Source of the DNA: an uncultured Clostridiaceae bacterium
Lineage (GTDB): Bacteria > Bacillota > Clostridia > Lachnospirales > Lachnospiraceae
Length of the DNA stretch: 6,028 bases
Direction: 5' to 3'
Assembly (NCBI GenBank): GCA_947175805.1
Contig: CAMWOF010000154.1
Location: forward strand, 1 to 6,028
The stretch's first letter is position 1, and each line of letters starts with the position of its first letter. Below the pieces are notes generated by a model. It worked only from the letters and a program-made list of their open reading frames with translations, did not search any database and was not told the DNA's origin. Shown here piece by piece: positions 1 through 6,028 of the stretch. The position numbers and the translations under genes are program-made.

Positions 1-845
1 TTATATTGAATTTGAATCCCATTTTGGTTCAGGCCGTCCCAAATTCGCTGCTGCATGTCCCACTTTACCTGCCAGTATTCATTGCCGGGTATCCAAAAAC
101 GTATCCCCATCCGAATGGCGCTGGCATCAAACATATCAATAAAAACATCTACCGGCTCTGTGACAAGCACACGATTATCAGCGCGAATGATTTCCTCCAG
201 GCACTGCTTCACCGCATCCACATCTGAATCATAAGCCACGTCAATCGTTAAATCAAGCCGCCTGGTAGGATTGGCTGTGACATTGATAATACTGGTGGCG
301 GACAGGCTGCCGTTGGGCACCACAACCATCCGGTTATCCACAGTAGTAAGTCTGGTATAAAAGATGTCTATGGCAGTGACCGTGCCCTCCTGGCCGGTTC
401 CCTTTTCTATAATATAATCCCCGATGGAAAAGGGCTTTAAAAGCAAAATCAGGACACCGCCTGCCAAATTGGAAAGGCTTCCCTGCAGTGCCATGCCCAC
501 AGCAAGTCCTGCAGTACCCAGCAGTGTAATAAAGGAGGTCATCTGGAAACCCAGTATCGTGGCAGACGTGATGCAAACCAAAACATTAAACAGTATTTGC
601 ATTAATGAAATCAAAAAGCCCGCCACACTGGCATCCACATTATGGCGTTCAAAGGATTTCTTCGACAGCTTAACAATAAGCTTTACAACCTTAAAGCCTA
701 TCACCAGAAATAAGACCGCTAAAACCAGACTGGCAGCCTTATCGGTTGCCCAGGCTATCAGCTTATCCAAATTTTCCTTTAGAAAATCCGCCGATTGTTC
801 CATCTGCTCTACCACATCTTCCATTTCTTTGTTCTGAAAAAGCAT
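1..845 (-). CDS. mscS: MscS-family small-conductance mechanosensitive ion channel, 3' end beyond window
   Basis: Inner-membrane channel that opens when membrane tension rises, releasing solutes after hypo-osmotic shock; the family acts as a heptamer. I translated 281 residues with no stop. The last complete codon is Tyr and the next begins AA, so the frame runs off the left edge. E. coli MscS has 286 residues, so probably only a short tail is missing. Hydrophobic segments lie at about 36-58, 74-100 and 105-137. The third contains the pore signature GTAGLAVGMALQGSLSNLAG (110-129), which matches the TM3 helix of E. coli MscS almost residue for residue. The cytoplasmic beta domain follows, with VVVPNGSL (174-181) and VAYDSDVDAVKQ (203-214). 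The ATG at 845 has GGGAGG seven bases upstream. Counting against E. coli, gate residue Leu105 is kept (L114) and Leu109 is Met (M118). It is last in the run, 81 bases after glgB. Family assignment is firm; the in vivo gating stimulus is inferred. Confidence 0.95.
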   Translation of the reverse strand, partial: MLFQNKEMEDVVEQMEQSADFLKENLDKLIAWATDKAASLVLAVLFLVIGFKVVKLIVKLSKKSFERHNVDASVAGFLISLMQILFNVLVCITSATILGFQMTSFITLLGTAGLAVGMALQGSLSNLAGGVLILLLKPFSIGDYIIEKGTGQEGTVTAIDIFYTRLTTVDNRMVVVPNGSLSATSIINVTANPTRRLDLTIDVAYDSDVDAVKQCLEEIIRADNRVLVTEPVDVFIDMFDASAIRMGIRFWIPGNEYWQVKWDMQQRIWDGLNQNGIQIQY

Positions 846-852
846 CTGACTG

Positions 853-858
853 CCTCCC
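853..858 (-). promoter_or_regulatory. Ribosome binding site of mscS
   Basis: GGGAGG on the minus strand, seven bases before the ATG at 845. It supports that start. The overlapping AGGGAG (854-859) is complementary to the CTCCCT in the 3' arm of the hairpin just upstream (879-884). Confidence 0.75.
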
Positions 859-871
859 TTCACACAGCTAA

Positions 872-902
872 ACGCCGTAGGGAGAAGCTCTCCCCACGAC
901 GT
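872..902 (-). other. 14-bp hairpin between glgB and mscS (not a canonical terminator)
   Basis: Read on the minus strand, bases 902-889 (ACGTCGTGGGGAGA) pair with 885-872 (TCTCCCTACGGCGT) across a 3-base GCT loop. All 14 pairs are canonical or wobble, with two G-U pairs. The wobbles become C-A mismatches on the other strand, so the fold favours an RNA transcribed in the gene direction. The bases after the stem are TTAGCTGTG with no U-run, so it is not a standard intrinsic terminator. It may be a leaky terminator, a stabilising or processing stem between the glgB and mscS messages, or a translation control element. The fold was done by eye, without an energy calculation. Confidence 0.6.
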
Positions 903-926
903 CGGATGTAAAAAATCTGCTAGCAC

Positions 927-3125
927 TTATTTTTCTTTGTATTTAAATACCGTAAAGGAAAGCGGCGGCACCGTCACAGAGATAGAATAATCCCGTTCAT
1001 TGCAGGATTCCTTCTTTGTCTGCTTCAAGGTCTTGTTGGTTTTCCCCTCACCGCCAAACCGGCTCTCATCACTGGAAAAAATCTCTTTATATTTTCCCCT
1101 GTACGGGACGCCTATCTGATAGGACACATGCTCCATCGGTGTAAAATTACAGATGATGATCAATGTATCCTCCTTTTTGTCCGTCTTTCTCGCAAATACA
1201 AGAATACTGTTATTTGCAGAAATACTGTCAATCCATTCAAAGCCCTCCGAGTCGTAGTCCATGGCATAAAATGCAGGCTCCTCCACATATAACTGATTAA
1301 GCGCCTTTACATATGTCTGCATAATCACATGAGCATCAAATTCAAACAGGCTCCAATCCAGCTCGGAGGCCTCATTAAATTCCTTAAACTGTGCAAATTC
1401 CTGCCCCATAAACAAGAGCTTTTTGCCTGGATGCGCCATCATATAACCGTAAAGAATACGGAGATTAGAAAACTTATCCTCATATCCTCCGGGCATTTTC
1501 CCAATCAGCGAGCTCTTTTCATGTACCACCTCATCATGGGATATGGTCAGCATAAACTTCTCGCTGTAGGCGTATACCATGCTGAAGGTCAGTTCATTGT
1601 GATGATACTTCCTGTAGAGCGGGTCTAACTGCATATATCCCAGAAAATCATGCATCCACCCCAAATTCCATTTATAATCAAAGCCAAGACCGCCCTCCTC
1701 TAACGGACTGGTCATCATCGGCCATGCTGTGGATTCTTCTGCAATCAGCATACAACCCGGAAACCGTTCCCGCATAATCCCATTTAACTGCTTCAGCATA
1801 TCAATAGCCTCTAAATTTTCGTTGCCGCCGTACATATTTGGCAGCCAGTTTCCGCCTTGACGCCCATAATCTAAATACAGCATAGAGGCAACCGCATCCA
1901 TGCGAATCCCATCCACATGATAATATTCTGCCCAATAAAGAGCATTGGAAACGAGGAAATTGCAAACTTCCTTTTTACCGTAGTCGAATATATATGTCCC
2001 CCAATGCGGATGCTCTCCTCGTCTCGGATCTGGATGCTCATATAGGCAGGTGCCGTCAAACCGCCCCAGACCACTGTCATTTTTTGGAAAATGGGCAGGC
2101 ACCCAGTCCAGAATGACGCCAATACCTTCCCGGTGCATATAATCCACAAAATACATAAAATCTGTTGCATCTCCATATCTGGAGGTAGGCGCAAAATAAC
2201 CCGTCACCTGATAGCCCCAGCTCGGATCATAGGGATGCTCCATCACCGGCATCAGCTCAATATGGGTATAGCCCATTTCCTTCACATAATCGCAAAGCAG
2301 ACCGGCAAGCTCACGGTAATTGTAAAACTCTCTCCCGTCCTCCGGGCGCTTCCATGATCCTAAATGTACCTCGTAAATGTTGACCGGGCGGTTATAATTT
2401 CCCGTCCGCTCCCCCATCCATGCATCATCCGACCATGTATAATCAAGGGATACAATCCGTGAGGCATCAGCAGGGCGCAACTCCGATGCATTGGCATATG
2501 GGTCTGCTTTCATAAACACACCGCCGTTTCTGCCTGCAATTTCATATTTATAAATCTCACCCAGCTTTACCCCCGGAATAAAAAGCTCATAGATGCCGGA
2601 ATACTCCAGTTTGCGCATCGGATGCCTTCTGCCATCCCAGTCGTTAAAGTTGCTTACCACGCTGACCCGTTCTGCATTAGGCGCCCATACGGCAAAATAA
2701 ACACCTTCCACGCCGTCCACAGTCATGGGATGCGCACCCAGCTTTTTATATATTTCATAATGAATCCCCTCATTAAACCGACTCACATCTATCGGGTCAA
2801 TGACCGGCTCAAACACATAAGGGTCAATAAATACGGACTCTGTCCCGTCCTCATATTTTACCTTTAGTTCATATTCAAATTTATGTCTGTTCCTGATTTT
2901 AACACTGAAAAAGCCGTCAATTCTCTCACTCACTAACGCATATTTTTTCTTTTTCGCCTTCTCAATTGCTGTGACAGTCCGTGCATTGGGTATATAAACA
3001 TTGATATACACGTCATCCAGGCATTCGTGTATGCCCAGTATATGGTGCGGATCGTTGTGCTTTGCATCCGCCAATGCCTGAACCTCCATCCAGTTAATTG
3101 CAAATATTTCTTTCCGTCTAGCCAT
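927..3125 (-). CDS. glgB: 1,4-alpha-glucan (glycogen) branching enzyme, GH13
   Basis: Cuts an alpha-1,4-glucan chain and rejoins the piece by an alpha-1,6 bond, making branches in glycogen; cytoplasmic. The 732 residues match the usual length (E. coli 728). Domain order: N1 module about 20-105; CBM48-type module about 130-215 (VYFAVWAPNAERV, then NFNDWD); GH13 barrel from about 250; all-beta C-terminal domain from about 600. All four GH13 signatures are present: region I DWVPAHFP (340-347); region II DGIRMDAV (405-412) with nucleophile D410; region III AEEST with acid/base E463; region IV SHDEVVH with D531. Each catalytic residue sits five positions after its E. coli counterpart (405, 458, 526). 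The start at 3125 is chosen because AGGAGG lies six bases upstream. An in-frame ATG at 3152 would add nine residues but would place that site inside the gene. No glgC, glgA, glgD or glgP is in view. Confidence 0.97.
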   Translation of the reverse strand: MARRKEIFAINWMEVQALADAKHNDPHHILGIHECLDDVYINVYIPNARTVTAIEKAKKKKYALVSERIDGFFSVKIRNRHKFEYELKVKYEDGTESVFIDPYVFEPVIDPIDVSRFNEGIHYEIYKKLGAHPMTVDGVEGVYFAVWAPNAERVSVVSNFNDWDGRRHPMRKLEYSGIYELFIPGVKLGEIYKYEIAGRNGGVFMKADPYANASELRPADASRIVSLDYTWSDDAWMGERTGNYNRPVNIYEVHLGSWKRPEDGREFYNYRELAGLLCDYVKEMGYTHIELMPVMEHPYDPSWGYQVTGYFAPTSRYGDATDFMYFVDYMHREGIGVILDWVPAHFPKNDSGLGRFDGTCLYEHPDPRRGEHPHWGTYIFDYGKKEVCNFLVSNALYWAEYYHVDGIRMDAVASMLYLDYGRQGGNWLPNMYGGNENLEAIDMLKQLNGIMRERFPGCMLIAEESTAWPMMTSPLEEGGLGFDYKWNLGWMHDFLGYMQLDPLYRKYHHNELTFSMVYAYSEKFMLTISHDEVVHEKSSLIGKMPGGYEDKFSNLRILYGYMMAHPGKKLLFMGQEFAQFKEFNEASELDWSLFEFDAHVIMQTYVKALNQLYVEEPAFYAMDYDSEGFEWIDSISANNSILVFARKTDKKEDTLIIICNFTPMEHVSYQIGVPYRGKYKEIFSSDESRFGGEGKTNKTLKQTKKESCNERDYSISVTVPPLSFTVFKYKEK

Positions 3126-3131
3126 ACAACG

Positions 3132-3137
3132 CCTCCT
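3132..3137 (-). promoter_or_regulatory. Ribosome binding site that fixes the glgB start
   Basis: AGGAGG on the minus strand with a six-base spacer to the ATG at 3125, inside a longer AGGAGGAGG run (3132-3140). It lies in the 27-base gap after the DUF1015 stop codon. It rules against the upstream in-frame ATGs at 3152 and 3146. Confidence 0.8.
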
Positions 3138-3152
3138 CCTATCCATAAACAC

Positions 3153-4385
3153 TTACAATTCGTGAATGAAAATACCACTCCGAAGCTTCGGTTCAAACCA
3201 GGTAGATTTCGGAGGCATTAGCATACCCGCATCCGCAACCTCAAACAATTCCTGAATAGAGGTAGGATACATTGAAAATGCTACCTCCATATCTGTATGT
3301 ACACGTCTCATAAGCTCCTCATTGCCACGAATACCGCCAACAAAATCAATTCTTTTATCTGTTCTGGGGTCATCGATTCCCAAAATCGGACTCAATACAT
3401 AATTCTGTAAGACAGACACATCCAGTCCTTCCACCGGGTCATCAGATATCAGCTCCGGCTTTGGCGTTAGCAGATACCACTGTCCCTTTAAATACATACC
3501 AACCTGTCCCTTATGTCCAGGTGTTACTTCAGTATCCCTTCTCTCTATCTCATACCTCTGTGAAAGCTTGTCCATAAACTCCGTCTCTGACAAGCCGTTC
3601 AAGTCCTTGACAACCCTGTTATATGGCATAATCATCAAATCCTCATCAGGAAACAAAACTGCTAAAAAGAAGTTAAATTCCTCTGTGCCATCATAGCCGG
3701 GATGACTCTGTCGCCGATTCAATCCCACCTTGACCGCTGAGGCACACCTGTGATGACCATCCGCAATATAAATGCTGTCCATACCTGCAAAAGCCTCTGA
3801 CACCGTCTGAATATCGCTTTCATTTTCCATGACCCAGACCGCATGGCGGATGCCATCAGGAGAGAGAAAATCATATACCGGCTTCTCATCCTTCACACGG
3901 GCTACAGTCTGCCGGATACTATCCTTGGCACGGTATGCCAAGAAAATTGGTCCGGTCTGCGCATTACAGACATCCACATGGCAGATACGGTCTTGTTCCT
4001 TTTCCTCCCTGGTGTTCTCGTGCTTTTTTATGATATTGCCCATATAATCATCAATAGAGGCACATGCAACCAGACCGGTTTGTGCCCGTCCTTCCATGGT
4101 CAGTTCATAAACATAATAGCAGGATTTCCCATCCTTAACAAAGCTGCCATCCTCTATCATTTCCCTCAATAGTGCTTTTGCTTTTTCATAGACCTCCGGC
4201 GCATAGGTATCCACACTGTCGTCAAAATTTGTTTCTGCCCGGTCTATTCTTAAAAATGACAAGGGTTCCCTGGCAATCTCTGCCTTTGCCTCTTGTCTGT
4301 TATACACATCGTATGGTAACGCTGCAATCCGCTCGGCTAAATCAGCCCTTGGACGCACACACGAAAATGCTCTGATGTCAGCCAT
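3153..4385 (-). CDS. DUF1015 family protein (function unassigned, possible ParB/SerK-like kinase fold)
   Basis: A complete 410-residue protein, the usual length for DUF1015, probably cytoplasmic with no signal peptide or membrane segment. Family hallmarks visible are an N-terminal ALPYDVYNR (22-30), KHENTREEKEQDR (121-133), IADGHHRCASA (207-217), LQNYVLSPILGI (326-337), DPRTDKRIDFVGG (339-351), and the C-terminal PPKSTWFEPKLRSGIF (391-406). The DGHHR motif resembles the ligand-binding motif of ParB-like proteins, a fold that also includes free-serine kinases of the SerK/SbnI type. A small-molecule kinase or nucleotide-binding role is therefore a reasonable guess, but only inference. From memory, DUF1015 genes often sit beside serA/serC in Clostridia; here the neighbours are glgB, a P-loop kinase and asd. 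The ATG at 4385 has AGGAGG five bases upstream. Family identity is confident; function is unknown. Confidence 0.9.
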   Translation of the reverse strand: MADIRAFSCVRPRADLAERIAALPYDVYNRQEAKAEIAREPLSFLRIDRAETNFDDSVDTYAPEVYEKAKALLREMIEDGSFVKDGKSCYYVYELTMEGRAQTGLVACASIDDYMGNIIKKHENTREEKEQDRICHVDVCNAQTGPIFLAYRAKDSIRQTVARVKDEKPVYDFLSPDGIRHAVWVMENESDIQTVSEAFAGMDSIYIADGHHRCASAVKVGLNRRQSHPGYDGTEEFNFFLAVLFPDEDLMIMPYNRVVKDLNGLSETEFMDKLSQRYEIERRDTEVTPGHKGQVGMYLKGQWYLLTPKPELISDDPVEGLDVSVLQNYVLSPILGIDDPRTDKRIDFVGGIRGNEELMRRVHTDMEVAFSMYPTSIQELFEVADAGMLMPPKSTWFEPKLRSGIFIHEL

Positions 4386-4390
4386 GGTGT

Positions 4391-4396
4391 CCTCCT
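4391..4396 (-). promoter_or_regulatory. Ribosome binding site of the DUF1015 gene
   Basis: AGGAGG on the minus strand, five bases before the ATG at 4385. It lies in the 49-base gap after the kinase stop. The rest of that gap shows only a 5-bp TAATG/CATTA inverted repeat and no convincing promoter or terminator. Confidence 0.7.
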
Positions 4397-4434
4397 AAAA
4401 TCTGCTGTGCTCTGTAATGTCTTTCATTATTCCT

Positions 4435-5001
4435 CTAGCCACGCAATATCTTTACCGCATCCTTCAGGGAATTAGCAAATTCCTCATCCGAAGAATTCTG
4501 GAATACGATTAAATCATCAATATGCTCCGGCTGTTCAAAATTCTGGCTGTTAATATACTCATCCCAATGCTTCAGCTTCCATGTATCTCTGTCGGAATTG
4601 CGGCGAATCATACGCTCATGGCATACTTCCTTGGACGTATTTACCCAAACAATCTTTAAATCGGCATCCTTCTTGGAGAGGCGCGCCCGGAGCTGATTCA
4701 GCCACATCTCATTGCGAATCTCATCCGTAAAAGGTGCGTTGATTAACACCGTATCGTTATAGTCTAATGCCTCCATTGCAATATCTAAAATTGCATAATA
4801 TTCATAATCCCGAATCTCCCTCTGGAAAAAGTCAGAAGAACGGTTATACTCCTGGTTTGCAACCTTAAAAATCTGCTTGGAAAGAACAATCAGTGTATCC
4901 TTGTCCAGATATACACAATTCGTAAGCGCTTTTGCAAGCTGCTTGGAAATGTAGGTTTTTCCACATGCCGGTGGAGAAGTAACCAATATTAAGTGCTTCA
5001 T
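4435..5001 (-). CDS. Small P-loop NTPase / kinase (AAA_33 or zeta-toxin-like), substrate unknown
   Basis: A 188-residue soluble protein with the build of a small-molecule kinase. A beta strand leads into a Walker A loop, LVTSPPACGKT (6-16), with K15 and T16 as the expected phosphate-binding residues. YLDKDTL (31-37) carries acidic residues in the place where related kinases bind substrate or magnesium. VLINAPF (85-91) is a second core strand, KIVWVNTS (116-123) a third, and an Arg-rich stretch (R130, R133, R134, R138) looks like a lid. The first position of the GxxxxGK[ST] motif is Ser9 rather than Gly. Relatives phosphorylate very different substrates (UDP-GlcNAc, antibiotics, gluconate, RNA ends), so none is claimed. 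No small antitoxin-like gene adjoins it, which argues against a zeta toxin pair. Its ATG is 12 bases after the asd stop, suggesting co-expression with asd and the DUF1015 gene. Confidence 0.85.
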   Translation of the reverse strand: MKHLILVTSPPACGKTYISKQLAKALTNCVYLDKDTLIVLSKQIFKVANQEYNRSSDFFQREIRDYEYYAILDIAMEALDYNDTVLINAPFTDEIRNEMWLNQLRARLSKKDADLKIVWVNTSKEVCHERMIRRNSDRDTWKLKHWDEYINSQNFEQPEHIDDLIVFQNSSDEEFANSLKDAVKILRG

Positions 5002-5009
5002 TAAGCATA

Positions 5010-5015
5010 CCTCCT
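5010..5015 (-). promoter_or_regulatory. Kinase ribosome binding site overlapping the asd stop codon
   Basis: AGGAGG on the minus strand, eight bases before the kinase ATG at 5001. Its first two bases are the last two of the asd TAG stop (5014-5016), so ribosomes ending asd sit on the kinase initiation site. Another ATG at 5008 is only one base from the site and out of frame with the kinase, so it is unlikely to be used. Confidence 0.8.
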
Positions 5016-6028
5016 ATTCTTTTTTTGATATATAACCCTGCGCCTTTAAAAGCTCCGCACAGAGAACAGCACCTCCGGCAGCGCCACGCACCGTATTGTG
5101 GGATAACCCCACAAACTTCCAGTCATAAATGTGATCCTCTCGGATACGGCCTACACTAATGCCCATGCCGTTTTCAAAATCCACATCCGCAGTAACCTGC
5201 GGTCTGTTTTCCTCTTCTAAATATTGGATAAACTGCTTCGGTGCACTAGGAAGCTTTAACTCCTGCGGCACACCCTGGAAAGAAACCAGCTTTTCAATTA
5301 GCTGCTCCTTTGTAGGCTTCTTTTTAAACTTAACAAAAACTGCAGCGGTGTGACCATTTAATATCGGAACCCGAATACACTGGCAGGAAATAACCGGAAG
5401 CTCTGCCGGGACAATCTCCCCCTTCTCCTCATCAATATGCCCCCATATACGAAGTGGCTCTTTTTCTGATTTCTCCTCTTCACCGCCGATATAGGGAATG
5501 ATGTTTCCCTCCATTTCCGGCCAGTCCTTAAAGGTCTTGCCAGCACCGGAGATTGCCTGATACGTGGTAGCAACTACCTCATATGGCTCAAACTCCTTCC
5601 AGGCGGTCAGTACCGGCGCATAGCTCTGGATGGAGCAGTTAGGCTTCACAGCAACGAACCCTCTCTTTGTCTGCAGACGCTGCTTCTGGAAATCAATCAC
5701 CTTCATATGTTCTGCGTTAATCTCAGGCACTACCATCGGCACATCCGGGGTCCAGCGGTGGGCAGAATTGTTAGAAACCACCGGTGTCTCCGTCTTTGCA
5801 TATGCCTCCTCAATCGCCTTAATCTCATCCTTGGACATATCTACTGCCGAAAACACAAAATCTACGGTGGAGGCCACCTTCTCTACCTCATTTACATTGT
5901 ATACAATCAGATTCTTTACTGCCTCCGGCATCGGGGTATCCATTTTCCAGCGTTCGCCGACTGCCTCTTTGTATGTTTTCCCCGCACTTCTCGGAGAAGC
6001 CGCCACGGTAGCGACCTCAAACCATGGA
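5014..6028 (-). CDS. asd: Aspartate-semialdehyde dehydrogenase, archaeal/fungal-type subfamily, 5' end beyond window
   Basis: Reduces 4-aspartyl phosphate to aspartate semialdehyde with NADPH, the branch-point step to lysine/diaminopimelate, threonine and methionine. About 337 residues are visible. The frame stays open to the right edge, where PWFEVAT precedes AASPRSAGK, so the true start and the N-terminal GxTGxVGQ nucleotide-binding loop (probably about 24 residues) lie outside. A GTG at 6006 lies inside this conserved stretch and is not the start. The catalytic cysteine is in VKPNCSIQSYAP (codon 5635-5637), and the active-site histidine is probably that of PILNGHTAAVFVKF. SNNSAHRW and the C-terminal GLSHNTVRGAAGGAVLCAELL region are also typical. 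The length and the SNNSAHR/NCS context fit the long archaeal/fungal-type group, which also occurs in Clostridia, rather than the E. coli type. It is the first visible gene of the run; upstream dap genes would be plausible but are out of view. Confidence 0.96.
   Translation of the reverse strand, partial: PWFEVATVAASPRSAGKTYKEAVGERWKMDTPMPEAVKNLIVYNVNEVEKVASTVDFVFSAVDMSKDEIKAIEEAYAKTETPVVSNNSAHRWTPDVPMVVPEINAEHMKVIDFQKQRLQTKRGFVAVKPNCSIQSYAPVLTAWKEFEPYEVVATTYQAISGAGKTFKDWPEMEGNIIPYIGGEEEKSEKEPLRIWGHIDEEKGEIVPAELPVISCQCIRVPILNGHTAAVFVKFKKKPTKEQLIEKLVSFQGVPQELKLPSAPKQFIQYLEEENRPQVTADVDFENGMGISVGRIREDHIYDWKFVGLSHNTVRGAAGGAVLCAELLKAQGYISKKE

Noticed and set aside
6..227. 73-codon open frame on the plus strand at the left edge
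   Set aside because: Antisense to the conserved C-terminal domain of mscS, with no recognisable product.
424..837. 137-codon open frame on the plus strand
   Set aside because: It lies wholly antisense to the well-supported mscS frame, has no ribosome binding site and no recognisable domain.
872..902. Intrinsic terminator after glgB
   Set aside because: The stem is strong, but no U-run follows it on the minus strand and none on the plus strand either.
1871..2194. 107-codon minus-strand frame inside glgB
   Set aside because: It is an alternative frame across the GH13 catalytic region; the glgB frame there has all the expected motifs and no frameshift.
3126..3152. Nine-residue upstream extension of GlgB starting at an ATG at 3152
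   Set aside because: The extension would run straight through the AGGAGG at 3132-3137, and the ATG at 3125 sits at ideal spacing from it.
3829..4172. Overlapping plus-strand open frames antisense to the DUF1015 gene
   Set aside because: No ribosome binding site or known domain, and the opposing frame shows family motifs throughout.
4409..4423. TAATG/CATTA inverted repeat in the kinase-DUF1015 gap
   Set aside because: Five AT-rich base pairs with a 5-base loop is within chance expectation and resembles no known element.
4435..5001. Zeta toxin of a toxin-antitoxin pair
   Set aside because: Only the general P-loop kinase layout is shared. No antitoxin-like small gene is adjacent, and both neighbours are ordinary full-size genes.
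6004..6006. GTG as the asd start
   Set aside because: The frame continues upstream with residues (PWFEVAT) that belong to the conserved N-terminal part of Asd, so the gene is cut by the window edge.

Overview
The window holds five genes, all on the minus strand, packed head to tail with no gene on the plus strand. In transcription order (right to left) they are: asd (5' end cut by the window edge), a small P-loop kinase of unknown substrate, a DUF1015-family protein, the glycogen branching enzyme glgB, and an MscS-type mechanosensitive channel (last few codons cut by the left edge). The gaps are 12, 49, 27 and 81 bases. Each of the four starts inside the window has a strong purine-rich ribosome binding site (AGGAGG or GGGAGG).

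The organism is most likely a Gram-positive Clostridia member, probably of the Lachnospiraceae. This is inferred from the strong AGGAGG sites, the DUF1015 and small P-loop kinase types, the long archaeal/fungal-type Asd, and the sequence style of GlgB. No rRNA or other lineage marker is present, so this is a judgement from memory of protein families.

Region by region: 5014-6028 is Asd, which makes aspartate semialdehyde for the Lys/Thr/Met branch. 4435-5001 is a 188-residue nucleotide-binding protein whose ribosome binding site overlaps the asd stop codon. 3153-4385 is a full-length DUF1015 protein with an ADGHHR motif. 927-3125 is a complete GlgB with all four GH13 signature regions. 846-926 is the only gap of note and carries a 14-bp hairpin just before the channel gene. 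1-845 is the channel.

The genes do not form one obvious pathway. Asd serves amino acid synthesis, GlgB glycogen storage and MscS osmotic protection, while the two middle genes have no assigned role. This looks like a housekeeping run of co-directional genes, possibly one transcript. I see no mobile element, CRISPR array, tRNA, prophage or defence cassette. The points most worth a second look are the kinase/DUF1015 pair and the hairpin before mscS, whose 3' arm could alternatively pair with the mscS ribosome binding site.
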